Both the position numbers and the translations under genes were made by a program. From the NCBI GenBank assembly GCA_030710605.1, contig CP092863.1:119128164-119192163 (forward strand): a DNA stretch of 64,000 bases. The letters run 5' to 3'. Below the pieces are notes generated by a model. That model was not told where the DNA came from. It worked only from the letters and a program-made list of their open reading frames with translations, and searched no databases. This DNA comes from Cordylochernes scorpioides (Eukaryota; Arthropoda; Arachnida; Pseudoscorpiones; Chernetidae). Positions 1-10,324 of this stretch are shown piece after piece (positions within the stretch are counted from its first letter, which is position 1; every line of letters begins with the position of its first letter).

Positions 1-105
1 GATTATCCCTCTAACGACTCAGAAGACGGCCAGATAAGAACCCGGAGTGGACGAATTGTTAAACCTGTGGATCGCCTTCAAGTCTTAAAAAGGGGGATGT
101 GCTGA
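1..105 (+). mobile_element. C-terminal tail of an LTR-retrotransposon polyprotein (cut by window edge)
   Basis: The frame starting at base 1 reads in without a stop and ends at a TGA at 103-105. The tail contains RTRSGRIVKPVDRLQ, the basic R-(T/R)-SGR-x-x-KPVDR-type ending common at the C-terminus of Ty3/gypsy-like integrases. The sequence after about 98 (TGTGCTGAGAACATG) could be the start of a 3' LTR, but its end is not identifiable. The element lies mostly outside the window, so family and intactness are unknown. Confidence 0.45.
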
Positions 106-439
106 GAACATGTAAGAAAACATGTACCTATGTTTTCCCACGTGACGCAGCGGAGCGTGACCTTGGCTGCACGGGTGAGTCAGTTGTTGTTTTGATCTCT
201 GTATCGATGGACATTAAAACAGATTCCATCCGGATTGCTTTGCTTTCCATACCGAACTGCTTGTCATTCTTTGGGCAACTCGCCTCGCTGAGTCAGTTAA
301 CCCAAGAGTCACTATAGCGTCTGACTTCAGGTCTGCACTAGCTGCTATGGCCCATCAACACTCTTCTTCAGAAATATCTCCTTGTTAAAGGGTATGTTGG
401 CCCGAAATTTTGGGAAATAAAAGATATAAGAAACAACCA

Positions 440-1085
440 TTATGATTGGGTGAAATAGAATGCGTCTGCCTTTGTCATTAAGACTGGGTGCACTACTCAG
501 TGGCAGGCTGACTTAGCTCCAAAAGAAATGGCCGCCTCTGACATGAAGAACAGACACCATGTACAGCCGCTCCTAACATGGATTACAAACACTGCTCATC
601 CCGTATCCCTGGAGACCTTACAGGGTACTATCAGCATGGCCAGCTGAGCCCAGGTTTTTTAGTGAGCTTGTTACTGCTCCCCCTGGTCCAGCTCAAACAG
701 CTCTAATTGCAGAGATAATTCTAGCCCTAGAACAAACACCATAGGTTTGTTGGGTCAACGGTCACAATGGAGTTGCAGGAAACGAGCTAGCTGACCAGGC
801 TGCAAAGACTGCAGCAATCTCTAACCTGTCCTACTCCATCCTTCCCCACAGCCATGCCCACTCATCTACAATGGAAGCATGGACCTTAGTCAATGCGACT
901 CTTCTGTCTTCATCTGTCTAGATTCAAGGCGGCTTTAAGCTCCTGATCCGGACGTGCCCTCGGAGAGGTCTACGTCGATTGTATATATCTCTCTTCATTC
1001 CTACCATTATTATTACCTTATAACTCCCTTTGAGTGTAAAGATTGACGCGATGTCAATAAAGTTGTTTAATTGTCAATTGTCACA
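440..1085 (+). mobile_element. Degenerate LINE 3' end with RNase H remnant
   Basis: A stretch near 750-815 translates to WVNGHNGVAGNELADQAAK, the conserved C-terminal motif of RNase HI domains found in several non-LTR retrotransposon clades (family pattern W-x-x-GH-x-G-x-x-GNE-x-AD-x-AA). Upstream there are RNase H-like pieces (e.g. ALIAEIILALEQ near 700-730) broken by stops and frameshifts. The fragment ends in a short AT-rich tail with AATAAAG and TTGTCAATTGTCAC (to about 1084), nearly the same tail as the full-length LINE at 57397-62720. It is a dead copy. Confidence 0.6.
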
Positions 1086-1344
1086 TGCGACTCTTTATAT
1101 AGTTACATATGTAAATATTATTTATGTGAGTACTATTTATTATTAGCAAGAAAAAAAGTGGATCTTTAAAAACTTTGAAATTTTGTAAGTTGAAATTTTT
1201 TACTCTTCCGACTTAAAAGCTTGCCGAGCCCTGGTCTACACCAAAGATTACAATAACAGACATCTAAAAAGATTTGCATCCTCTCCTATCCGCCAGTAGT
1301 ATATCCGCAGGTCACGGGTCAATGACAAAGCTACAACACCAACT

Positions 1345-1690
1345 TTGGTAAACTGAGAACATATTTTTATTGTCTGTTTTTACGAGAGAGGTATCTCCGC
1401 CTTTGCCGGTCCCAAGCCCGGATGAAAAAGGAGGAGGGGGAGCAGTAACAAGCTCACTAAAAAACCTTGGCTCAGCTGGCCCGGCTGATAGTACCCTGTA
1501 AGGGCTCCTAATCCAGGGATACAGGATGAGCAGCGTTTGTACTCCATGTTAGGAGCAGCTGCACATGGCATCTGTTCCTCATGTCAGAGGCGGCCATTTC
1601 TTTTGGAGCTAAGTCAGTGGCCTGCCACTGAGTAGTGCTCTCAGTCTTAATGACAAAGGCAGACGCATTCTACTTTACCCAGTCATGATG
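1345..1690 (-). mobile_element. Second, inverted copy of the same LINE fragment
   Basis: On the minus strand this segment repeats 440-700 (e.g. GGCCGCCTCTGACATGAGGA and CAGGGTACTATCAGC against their counterparts near 530-545 and 620-635), so the two degenerate fragments face each other about 0.7 kb apart. No intact frame survives. It interrupts a MITE-like palindrome whose other parts lie at about 1270-1350 and 1900-2110. Confidence 0.5.
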
Positions 1691-1899
1691 GTTGTCAAAC
1701 AGACATCATCAAGGGTCACAAACTTGATACCTAATATGATTGAGTGGAGATAAGAAAGAAGAAGACGAGAGAGGTGGCCTTTATCGATCATTATCCACCC
1801 AGGAAATTTCCTTCTATATTTTGACCATAGATTTGGCCCAGCCACTTTACCAGCTAAACATCTCTTTGTCAGATTGTGAAGATTGTATTTGATCCCTTG

Positions 1900-2115
1900 T
1901 GGATCTCATGGAATAAAGTCTGCCCTAGACTGACGAGGGCCATTAGCCAGAAACCATGGTCTCTAGGTGGACGCTTCTCAGTTTGCCAAAGCTGGTGTGG
2001 TGCCTTTGTCATCGACTCGAGACCGCTAGTTTGCGGCAACGGTTAATAGATGGCATCTAGATTTGATGTCTATTTTGACGGGAGAGGTGACTTTTGATTT
2101 TATAGATCAGTTTCC
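1900..2115. mobile_element. MITE family 5 fragment
   Basis: Shares CTCAGTTTGCCAAAGCTGG, GAGACCGCTAGTTTGCGGC and the terminal CTATTTTGACGGGAGAGG with the complete palindromic elements at 29256-29538 and 56797-57079. The other half is probably the piece around 1270-1350. The LINE fragment at 1345-1690 appears to have been inserted within it. Confidence 0.5.
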
Positions 2116-4382
2116 TCCTGGAAAAATTCCCATCTATATTTATTTTGCAGTATTTGAAATATCGCTTATAAAAAAGTAAATAATTTTATTAAAATACTTT
2201 CAAATTTTTAGAAGTTTTAGTGTTTAAATACGTTTGAAAAAAAAAATCAAAAACATTTAAATAAAAAAAAATCAAACGACACAATTTTTAAATAACTTTT
2301 TAATGATTTTTCTTTTAAAAATAGCGTTTTACACTTCCAGTTTATTTATTTATTTATTTTTTTACAAAATATGAAAATAATAAGAGAGAAGAAAAAAGTC
2401 AAAAATAAATAAATAAATCACAAAATGTTTCACAAAATATTTATAATAGTATTGTTTTTTATATATATAGGAAAAAAAAAAGAATTACTGCCATTGGTGT
2501 ACTGGTTTCAAAAAAAAAATCTATCTTAAAAAAAAATCGATTCCCAAAATTGATTCAAGTCACTTTTGGCAGCAATTATTTTATTTTTCTTCTGATTTAA
2601 AAAAAAAAAAAAATCTAAGACACGGAGAGAAAGAGGGTAAGGCTAAAGTGAGTGTAGTATAAGATGGGGCTTAAGCCTAATTCATTTCTATCTTACTAAA
2701 AAATAAACAAAAAAATTACACATATTTACAATCGAAAAGAAACTATACATTTGAGAAAAAAAAAGGAAGAAAGAAAATATTTATATATATATATATATAT
2801 TCTAAAAAAAAAAAGCTAAGAGAACAAGGAAAAAATGTATTTTATTTATGTACAAAAGAACATGCAAGTATGGCAACATTGGAATGTGCAAATTTAATAT
2901 GGCAGATAAATATATATTTTTTTCAAAAAACATTTTTGCATATTGGACGGGCTTTGAGATTTCTCCTTATATATTTAACACCTTTTTTATTTTACTCATA
3001 GAAGGCAATGTTGCAAAATTTTAAAGAAAAAAAAATGAAAATAACATCATTGAAAAAGTTTGAAATAAAACATCAAAAGAATAACAGTATAAGATCTAAC
3101 AAAAATGTATATAAGGCTCCAGGAAACGTGGGGATTGTAAATATTTCTCTCTATGCAAATATAATTCAAGATGCAAATTATGAAAGTATGTTTTGACATT
3201 TCGGTGACATCTTGTTCTATCATTAAATCAAAAGAAAATTTAGAAAAAAAATTCTTTTGATTTTTGATATGTACTATATATCATCGAAGTGTATAATGAC
3301 ATAAATTTACACATATTTGCATCTTGGATACTTTGCATTAAAAAAAAATCAATTAAAACAGAAAAGTATTTTAAGAGAACAATACATTAGGATATTAAAA
3401 AAGCGTAGAATTTTCAATTCAATAAAGATCACGTTTGCTTTCTATGCATTTTTTAGCCACCACAGTTTTTTATATCACACGATTCAAGTTTTTCATAGCA
3501 GAAGATAAGAGTGAATTTTTTTCCATACAAATATTTATTTCCAAAGATCACTTTTCCCGAATTTGGTTAAAAACGGCTTTTAAAAAGAAGATTTATAAGC
3601 ATTTGCAAGCACATTTTTGGCAGTTTCTTTTACCTAAAAAAAAAAAAAAATAGAGGGAAAAAAATATATATCTTTATATTTAAAAATATATATTTGGTCA
3701 AAAATTAAATTTTTATTTAAACGAGTCATTGAATAAGTTGAGAAAAAGATGGTCAAATTGGTCCCACTGAAGTAATTCTCATTTAAGAAAAAAAAAAAAG
3801 GAATTTTACAACACTGCAAAGCTATTCATCAGGAACTATTGAGTAACAAGTTAAATTACACATCACTGTTTCAACGACAAAAAAAAAAAAGATGATGACA
3901 AAAAAATTATAAATGCGATGGGGAAAGAAAAAAAAAATTCTCACTACACATCTAAACATTCCTAGCTCATAAAATAAAAATATACAGGCGCATCATACTA
4001 TTAAAAAAAACATAAATATCATAGAATATGAATAAAAAAAATACAAAAAGAATTTTAAAAAATACAACGCCCATCCATTTAGCAAAAAAAAAAAAGGAAA
4101 CGAAACATTAAAATCGAACATTTTTCATAGAAATAACAGAATGGTTAAAAAAAAAGAACAGTCAAATATACAAGTTTTAAAGATTCACAAGATGGTCCGA
4201 TACAAAAAAAAAACGACAAAAAGAAGACGAAAAAAATATATAAAAAAAGTTCACAAAGAGGTTGAGAAGTTTAAAGAACAAGAGGCCAAAAAGAAGGAAA
4301 AACAGACGAACACGTTGTTTAGTCGTCTGCTTCCATTCCCATTTCATCTCTTTACAGTCTCTGACGATATTAATGAGCATCA
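2116..4382 (-). other. AT-rich region, candidate 3' UTR of the BICDL gene
   Basis: More than 2 kb of very AT-rich DNA with many A/T homopolymers and no convincing frame lies directly after the BICDL stop codon (4383-4385) in the direction of transcription. Several AATAAA hexamers occur on the minus strand, so the poly(A) site cannot be picked. Short open frames here are low-complexity Lys/Phe-rich and are not credible genes. Assignment as 3' UTR rests on position only. Confidence 0.4.
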
Positions 4383-4541
4383 TCATCTCCAGAAGAAAAT
4401 CTTGGAGGCGCTCTTGGGTGTGGAGGCATTGTTAGGATGACTACCTAAAGCAGCAGCGGCTCTTTTCCTGTTCTTGTCCTGCATCTCCTGAGACTGCAGC
4501 TTCTTCCCAACTTGTTCGCCTATCAAGGCTTCCATATCGAC
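4383..4541 (-). CDS. BICDL1: BICD family-like cargo adapter, terminal exon
   Basis: The intron ends TGCGCAG at 4542 and the exon opens at 4541 in phase 0, coding 52 residues then TGA (stop 4383-4385). It begins VDMEALIGEQVGKKLQSQE and ends SKIFFWR. In vertebrate BICDL1 the same place follows the QQLEAWQ motif and the protein ends in a short basic-aromatic tail, so this is the true C-terminus. The preceding exon ends exactly at QQLEQWQ, making the join seamless. Function (known for the family): the C-terminal coiled coil binds cargo, including Rab6 vesicles and kinesin-3 for BICDR-1. Confidence 0.85.
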   Translation of the reverse strand, partial: VDMEALIGEQVGKKLQSQEMQDKNRKRAAAALGSHPNNASTPKSASKIFFWR

Positions 4542-5267
4542 CTGCGCACAACAGCGTCCAGTACATTGAAGAACACGTCGTGTGTAAAAGAATGAGATAA
4601 AAAGAGAGAAAAAATCACGTGAGAACGCCCTTGCAACCTCAGAACAAATTTTAACGCCTTGCCAAATGCTTATTTTTACTTACTTCTCCTGACAAAGACA
4701 AAAGATTTTTGTCGAAAAGCTGAGAAAATAAAAACCTCTAACTGGCCGAATTCGGGGAAATGAGAGTGTTAAGGATACTATATGCAAAGTTGTTTTCCGA
4801 AACTTATAAAAACGCAGTTTTTCGAGATTCAACAAAACGTTGCCAACTTCTTCTTTAAGTTATCGTAGCTTTTGTGACTTTAAAATCTTATTTGTCTACG
4901 TATCGCAGAGAACTTTCCAGTACAATCAATTATTGGAGAGCATATAGAGAAGATAGAGGGAATAGAAACTTCCCAGACAGAGAATGATTGCCATTTAAAG
5001 TTTGTATAAAGTGACTAAATAAATTTATAAATTGAAAATTTCAGTTATTTACATCAGAGAAATCCTTCATCAAAGGGTTGTCAGAAATCTCATCAGTAGT
5101 CGACAAGACATCTAGAAGTTGGACAGCCTTGTATAAAAAGAAAAATTCTTGTCCTTAACATGCGTCATTGTTGAAGTTCTGTCTAGGGGAAAAGTGACTG
5201 AGGAATTCTACCATTTCTGTAGGATGGGGCGATAAAACCACGCGTTCGTTCCGATGAACATCCAATA

Positions 5268-5609
5268 TACAGTAGAACTACCTCTCTCTATAGAGAAATA
5301 ACATCTAGTTACAGAGCAAAGTTGTAGACGTTTGACAAGTTTCACCGCAAATGTTTCTTTTCAACGAAAATTTGTAATTTATTAGGGGAGAAATAACGAT
5401 TATTACTATCCTTAGGGATGAAGTATGAAAGGATGAATTGTGAAGAGTAATGATGAACGGAAAAATAAAAGTGTCCAGGGATGGGAAGGCGTCCTCTTAA
5501 AAGAGAGCTGCTAATTAGTAAAAAATGGTCATTTTGGAGATGAAAACTGTCCTTTGTAGAGAGGTGTTCCCTAGCGGTAGTGTCCTCTCATGAGGTATGT
5601 TCTACTGTA
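5268..5609. mobile_element. MITE family 4 (pogo/Tigger-like termini) with nested SINE fragment
   Basis: The ends are inverted: TACAGTAGAACT... at the left and ...GTTCTACTGTA at the right, the CAGTAGAAC type of terminus seen in pogo/Tigger-like mariner relatives, flanked by TA. The complete, shorter version is at 32090-32272. The excess length is explained by a SINE-A piece inside (about 5346-5494). It lies in a BICDL intron. Confidence 0.6.
5346..5494 (-). mobile_element. SINE-A fragment nested in MITE 4
   Basis: Matches the body of the tRNA-derived element at 50815-51055 (TTTCTTTTCAACGAAAA, CCTTAGGGATGA, ACGGAAAAATAAAAGTG) and stops a few bases into the tRNA-like head (GTCCAGGGATGGG). The flanks are MITE 4 sequence, so this is a nested insertion. 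Confidence 0.55.
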
Positions 5610-5692
5610 TAAGGGGGGTGTCTAGGGAGATAGAGAGGGGAACTACTTGATTCCAATTTGCATAAAAGAGAGGAAGAGGAGAGTGGAGTTAC

Positions 5693-5813
5693 CTGCCACT
5701 GCTCGAGCTGCTGGGAGAGCTCGACTTTCTGCTGCACAGCCTCCATCAGCTGGCTGTTGATGTGCATGGCGTCGATGCGGGTCTTGGCCAGCTCGATCTC
5801 CACCGTGTTTTTC
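5693..5813 (-). CDS. BICDL1: BICD family-like cargo adapter, penultimate exon
   Basis: Bounded by an acceptor CCAG at 5814-5817 and a donor CAG|GTAACT after 5693. It enters in phase 2 (its first G completes an AG|G arginine codon) and leaves in phase 0. Coding: KNTVEIELAKTRIDAMHINS then QLMEAVQQKVELSQQLEQWQ. This is the most diagnostic block of the gene: vertebrate BICDL1 has the same order (KK-N-x-VE-x-ELAK-x-R-x-D, then a Q-Q-K-x-x-L-S-Q-Q-LE-x-WQ run). It belongs to the C-terminal cargo-binding coiled coil. No frame damage. Confidence 0.9.
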
Positions 5814-5818
5814 CTGGA

Positions 5819-6912
5819 TTCACATCAGCAACGTCACATCACTGTGTCTACATCACATAAAACAGATACTGTACACTACCATGTCACATCCCTGGGTTTA
5901 TAACACTTAGGACAGACACCGTACACTTCCACGTGATATTCCTTAGTCTACTGCATGTTTGGATCGACAAGGATAGACACATTCTAAGTCTCATCCCTTG
6001 TTCAACAGCACTTAGGATTGACAAGGACATACATTGTTCACTTCCACGTCACATACCTGGATCTACATCACTCAGGACCAACCTTTACACTTCCACGTGA
6101 TATTCCTGGGTCTTACTGCGTGTTTGGATTGACGAGGATAGACAGGGTACACTTCTAAGTCTCTTCCTTTGGCCTAAATCACTTAGGATTGACAAGGACA
6201 GACACCGTACACTTCCACGTCACATGCCTGGATCTACTGCATATTTGGATTGAAAAGGATAGACAGGGTACACTTCTAAGTCACATCCCTTGTCCTACAA
6301 CACTTAGGATTGATTGACAAGGATAGACAGGGTACACTTCTAAGTCACATCCCTTATCCTACAACACTTAGGATTGATTGACAAGGATAGACAGGGTACA
6401 CTTCTAAGTCACATCCTTTATCCTACAACACTTAGGATTGATTAACAAGGATAGACAGGGTACACTTCCAAGTCACATCCCTTGTCCTACAACACTTAGG
6501 ATTGATTGACAAGGATAGACAGGGTACACTTCTAAGTCACATCCCTTGTCCTACAACACTTAGGATTGATTGACAAGGATAGACAGGGTACACTTCTAAG
6601 TCACATCCCTTATCCTACAACACTTAGGATTGATTGACAAGGATAGACAGGGTACACTTCTAAGTCACATCCCTTATCCTACAACACTTAGGATTGATTG
6701 ACAAGGATAGACAGGGTACACTTCTAAGTCACATCCCTTGTCCTACAACACTCAGGATTGATTGACAAGGATAGACAGGGTACACTTCTAAGTCACATCC
6801 CTTGTCCCACAGCACTCAGGATTGATTGACAAGGACAGACAGGGTACACTTCCAAGTTACATCCCTTGTCCTACAGCACTCAGGATTGATTGACAAGGAT
6901 AGACAGGGTACA
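5819..6912. repeat. 64-bp intronic minisatellite
   Basis: Successive copies of CACTTAGGATTGATTGACAA are 64 bp apart (6301, 6365, 6429 and onward), with the rest of the unit reading TAGACAGGGTACACTTCTAA and GTCACATCCCTT. Copies from about 6240 are homogeneous, and those at 5819-6240 are diverged in length and sequence. The array fills almost the whole intron between two BICDL exons. Confidence 0.85.
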
Positions 6913-6958
6913 CTCCACGGAAGACATATATCCTGAGAATAAAGGAAGCAATAAATAC

Positions 6959-7095
6959 CTGGCTACGGCTTGGTCTCTCATCTCCCAGGCCTTCTTGACG
7001 ATCTGGTCCTTGGCGAGGCCGGAGTCGCCCACGTCCCGCCTCAGCTGGTCACGTTCCTCTACTGTAGCGGCCAGGGTCCGCTCCTGGATTGTCAT
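6959..7095 (-). CDS. BICDL1: BICD family-like cargo adapter, exon
   Basis: Acceptor GCCCAG at 7096-7101 and donor CCAG|GTATTT after 6959. The exon is 137 bp, phase 0 to phase 2. It codes MTIQERTLAATVEERDQLRR and then VGDSGLAKDQIVKKAWEMRD with a final QAVA, whose split Arg codon is completed by the next exon. Heptad-like charged/leucine pattern predicts coiled coil. The Q-x-x-x-x-x-RD-x-A-x-x-K(N) ending matches the region just before the conserved ELAK block in BICDL proteins. Confidence 0.85.
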
Positions 7096-7153
7096 CTGGG
7101 CACGGCAGTGTCACTCGAGGTGGACAGAACTATGGGGGGACTCTTGGACTCAC

Positions 7154-7279
7154 CTTGGTCGTCAGCTCGACCACTTCTTCCGCCTTCCTTCTCAACTCCT
7201 CCTCAGCCTTCCGTAGCTCTTTCTCCAGGCGCTCAGATCTCATCCGTTCGCCCACCAGCTCCTGGCAGCCCGAGCAGCT
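7154..7279 (-). CDS. BICDL1: BICD family-like cargo adapter, exon
   Basis: Donor ACCAAG|GTGAGT after 7154 is clear. For the acceptor I chose GGCCAG (ending at 7280) because it gives 126 bp in phase 0 on both sides, as the neighbouring exons require. An alternative CCCCAG ending at 7296 would add CVCGQ but break phase with the exon at 8211-8423. Product begins SCSGCQELVGERMRSERLEK and continues as a Glu/Lys/Arg-rich helix. The small cysteine cluster (CSGC) at the exon start is unusual for a coiled coil. Confidence 0.75.
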
Positions 7280-7743
7280 CTGGCCGCACACACAGCTGGG
7301 GTGAGGGAGGCGTGGACAACATTGGGGATGGAATAGGGTAAAACAGCTGCTTCTATTTGATGGAGAGAGAGAGTTTAAGTGATGTTAGGGAAATACATTC
7401 ACACGGAAAATATTTCACGTTTTTAGTTTGAGAATGGATTGCCCACAAAAACACTATTGCAATTTTTAAACTAATAATTATGCTAAAAATAGTAATAATG
7501 ATTATTATTTTTAAAAAGTTGAGTCGCCACACCTACTCCTTTCTGTCATTCACAGCGCGTATTGTAATATTGAAAACAAGCTTAACGACGACATAGCCGG
7601 CGCCAGTTAGTTCAAACCGTCACCACGAGGGGGAGTTCCGGTCTTTATAGAACAGCCGCTGTTTTTGTCACTTTGTTTGTTGTACTTAATAAAACCATTG
7701 TCTTCAAAAATTTCACGATATCTTTACATTCTTTCATATTAAG

Positions 7744-8125
7744 TACAGTAGTTAACCTCTCTGTATAGGACAATATCTAGTTGCAGAGCCAAAATGTCAT
7801 TTAGGGAAAGATGTGTCTCCTCTTATCGGAGAGTTGCTAATGAAAGAGGTAGTGAGGAAGTTTTAGAACAGATGAGTAAATAAATCCCTTTTCAAACAAA
7901 GGCTCACGTGCACATGGGGAAAGGGAGGAAAAATTGCTGTATTGTTTTGTTGTTGTATGGCGAATCCATACAGGGCAATTGGCCCTAATAAAATTCTTTT
8001 TGTTGTTGCTCTTGTTGAGTTGCTAATGATTAAAAATGGTTATTTTTGGGGTGTTTTTAAATTGTTCTGTATAGAAAGGTATCTTCTAGCGAGAGTGTCC
8101 TCTAATGGAGATTGTTCTACTGTTA
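7744..8125. mobile_element. MITE family 4, interrupted copy
   Basis: Starts TACAGTAGTTAACCTCTCTG and ends GAGATTGTTCTACTGTTA, the diverged inverted ends of MITE 4. Internal pieces (CTCTTATCGGAGAGTTGCTAA, GAGAGTGTCCTCTAATGGAG) match the copy at 32090-32272. About 150-200 bp of unrelated sequence sits in the middle (7862-8030). Located in a BICDL intron. Confidence 0.5.
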
Positions 8126-8210
8126 TTTGTTGAATTAATCCTTGTTTTTGGTGAATTTTACTCTATCTGAAGTGTGTGTGGGTATTTAGAGAGTTCTCTA
8201 GTGAACTTAC

Positions 8211-8423
8211 GAGGACGTCGTCTGCAGATTCCTCGACCAGTAGCTGGCGGAGGTTCCTCACGGCAGCAGCCAGCATGCCCACCCGTACTGGGTGCTGGTG
8301 GGTGGGATCCTCGGAGATACCGCTGTCCGCTGAGGACGCCGTGTCTCTACGTTGACGGAGTTCCCGGCACAGTCTCACCAGGGCAGCGTACACCGTTCCT
8401 AGCTCCTGCCACATCTCTCCTTC
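8211..8423 (-). CDS. BICDL1: BICD family-like cargo adapter, exon with phospho-rich loop
   Basis: Donor CTC|GTAAGT after 8211. An acceptor GACCAG ending at 8424 gives 213 bp with phase 0 on both sides and the spacing expected from BICDL1. A more pyrimidine-rich CTCCGTAG about 20 bp upstream would break phase with 10110-10268. The product contains MWQELGTVYAALVRLCREL, then DTASSADSGISED, then VGMLAAAVRNLRQLLVEES. Vertebrate BICDL1 has the same order here: a helix, a Ser/Asp-rich ADS(A/G)-type loop, and a short L-x-x-L helix. The loop links two coiled-coil segments. Confidence 0.8.
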
Positions 8424-8553
8424 CTGGTCCTCCTCCATGTGGAACCCTACGGAGGAACCCGGGTGGGAGTGAGGACGGCTACGGACACCCTGGGTCCAAC
8501 AACAGTCCATCGTCAACCTTCTGTCGTGGCACTCAATATACAAGACAAGAAAT

Positions 8554-9137
8554 ATACACTCATGAACAAAACTTAAGGAAGTTGTAACCTTCAGCGTGTA
8601 TATCGCTATTCAGACAATAAACTCTGAAAGATATTCCAGTGACCTTTATTGATTGATGTTTTATATATATTAATTAATTGTTACCACAGAGTGTGTGTAA
8701 GCTCACAGGTAAATAGGCGCAAACCGAAAGAAAAGTTCCTTTGTTCAATATTAGTTTCCCTTTTATATTTTGTTCTCTCTCTTGTAAATCAATAAATATA
8801 ATGTTTCAAAATTCGAAACTATTTTAAAACGCGTAAGATTCTTTTTGAAATTAAACAATTTCTACTGCCCTTACTGCAATGGAAAAATTAATCTTACGCG
8901 TTTTAAAATAGTTTCGAATTTTGATTACAGATGGCGCGCTAGTGCATCATATTATAAATATAATGTTTGATTAATAATTCTTCGGAATCAGTTTCATTAA
9001 AAATTCTAAGCAAAGTCAACAATTGAAAACACGTGAGATAACCAAGTGTGAAAATTGATTCCATAAAAAAAAATTATATATAGACGATAGGCGACATCAA
9101 AGAATTTCCACTTCCTTAAGTTTTGACCATGAGTGTA
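8554..9137 (+). mobile_element. MITE family 1 (Tc1/mariner-like), interrupted copy
   Basis: Left end TATACACTCATGAACAAAAC and right end GTTTTGACCATGAGTGTATG are the family's inverted termini with a TA at the outer edge. The internal signature (AACTCTGAAAGATATT, GTGACCTTTATT, GAGATAACCAAGTGTGAA) is present but split by about 350 bp that include a perfect MITE 2 palindrome (8810-8920). Confidence 0.7.
8810..8920. mobile_element. MITE family 2, short palindromic copy nested in MITE 1
   Basis: The arms are perfectly inverted over about 31 bp: AATTCGAAACTATTTTAAAA... at 8810 and ...TTTTAAAATAGTTTCGAATT to 8920, around a core CTGCCCTTACTGCAATGG. It lacks the GGGAGGGCCTGGCTCATCAG centre of longer copies. 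Flanking ...GATGGCGCGCTAGTGCATCA is the outer end typical of the family. Confidence 0.7.
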
Positions 9138-9690
9138 TGTTTCTCCTTAGGCCATGTTTATAGGCTATGGTCTCTCTCATGGAGGAATTTTCTGTATAAC
9201 CCAACCTCCAGTAAGAGACCACTACCTCCAGGATAAACCAGGTCTAGCCATGTGTATAGACTGGTATGGAAGACTCTCTTCTATCTTAACATAAAAAGAC
9301 AAAACAAAAAACATGTTTTTCCTTCTGAAAGTTGGGATGGGTTTTAAGAACGGCAAAGGAAGAGACCTTTGTTGCAAAAGAATTAAAAATATGTAACCTT
9401 GAAGTTTCCCAGCTAAACAAGACTTCACCCTTGACTCTAATTTTAGATGTGAACACGAAATCTAGATACGGGGGGGTTAAAGCTGACTTTTTTTAAAACC
9501 TCTACTGCCTTTAAAATTGTAAAAAATATTTTAAATATTTAATCAACTATCTCTACTTCTCAAAGGGTTTCCTAATAAATTTTCGACCCGTAGAAGAGTT
9601 TTTAAACTCTAAAGCTTATTTTTGGAAAAAAGACCTTTTTGCGGAGTTGTTGGTTAAATATTTAAAAATCTCTATTTAAAATCCCTAGTA
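9138..9690. other. Intron sequence, nothing recognised
   Basis: AT-rich BICDL intron with no protein-like frame and no clear repeat boundary. A minus-strand 68-codon frame here has no recognisable motif or splice context. Confidence 0.4.
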
Positions 9691-9691
9691 C

Positions 9692-9945
9692 ACGTGGTAC
9701 AGGTCATGATAATCATGGTCGGTAAAAGTTGGCGACTGCTGTGTAAGTGCACCACATGTGAAAAGCAGTTCGACTTTTGCACTTACAAATGTGCCAGAGC
9801 CCCGTTTTGTTACTTGCACTCGCTGGTAGGGTCAGACTTTTGCAAGAATCGGGGGCAATTGAAGCATTTTTTTTTTTTTAATTAGAAAAAAGTGCCCAAT
9901 GCGGGTTCGATTCCGGGTCGTTGCGGTCGAAAACCAGAGTTAACT
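9692..9945 (-). mobile_element. SINE-B (tRNA-derived), complete-looking copy
   Basis: Read on the minus strand, a tRNA-like head with a B-box-like GGAATCGAACCC (9901-9915 region) is followed by an A/T run, the body (CAGCGAGTGCAAGTAAC, TGTAAGTGCAAAAGTCGAA), and a 3' end near CATGATTATCATGACCTGTACC. The same order occurs at 41810-42045 (minus) and 26860-27155 (plus), so head and body belong to one unit. Confidence 0.6.
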
Positions 9946-10109
9946 CTGTTGCCACAAAAAGAAGATTTTGGTTATTTTTTTGTGGAAGCATCTTGCGCTA
10001 ACTTTGAAGGATTTTACCCACGGTGTTTGTGTCAAAAGCTAGCATCCCTTTCACCCCATCTTCCAACACACCAGCGCACAGTACACACAGGTTACAGTAC
10101 TGTAAGTAC

Positions 10110-10268
10110 CTCTGAGCGAAGATCGTCCTCCATGGACGACATCTCGATCTCACTGAGCAGCGAGGGTGGGCCAATCAGCTGTGGCGAGCGGAGCGCAGAC
10201 TCCAGGCGGTCCTGGAGCTGCAGGTTGTCGTGGCGTAGCTGCTCCACCTCACGCTGTTGCTGTCGCAT
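10110..10268 (-). CDS. BICDL1: BICD family-like cargo adapter, exon
   Basis: Acceptor TGTGACAG ending at 10269 and donor TCAGAG|GTACTT after 10110. 159 bp, phase 0 on both sides. Codes MRQQQREVEQLRHDNLQLQD, then PSLLSEIEMSSMEDDLRSE at its end. The S-LLSEIE-x-S-ME motif is a landmark of BICDL proteins. The distance from SEIE to the L-x-x-x-Y helix of the next exon equals that in vertebrate BICDL1 if the 8423 boundary is used. Confidence 0.88.
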
Positions 10269-10324
10269 CTGTCACAACACCGCGACAAATGTTGACAAAC
10301 TGGAATCTCTAGCGTGTGAGGTAC

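Noticed and set aside
4141-4440. 99-codon plus-strand frame rich in lysine
   Set aside because: A-rich low complexity overlapping the BICDL terminal exon on the opposite strand; not supported.
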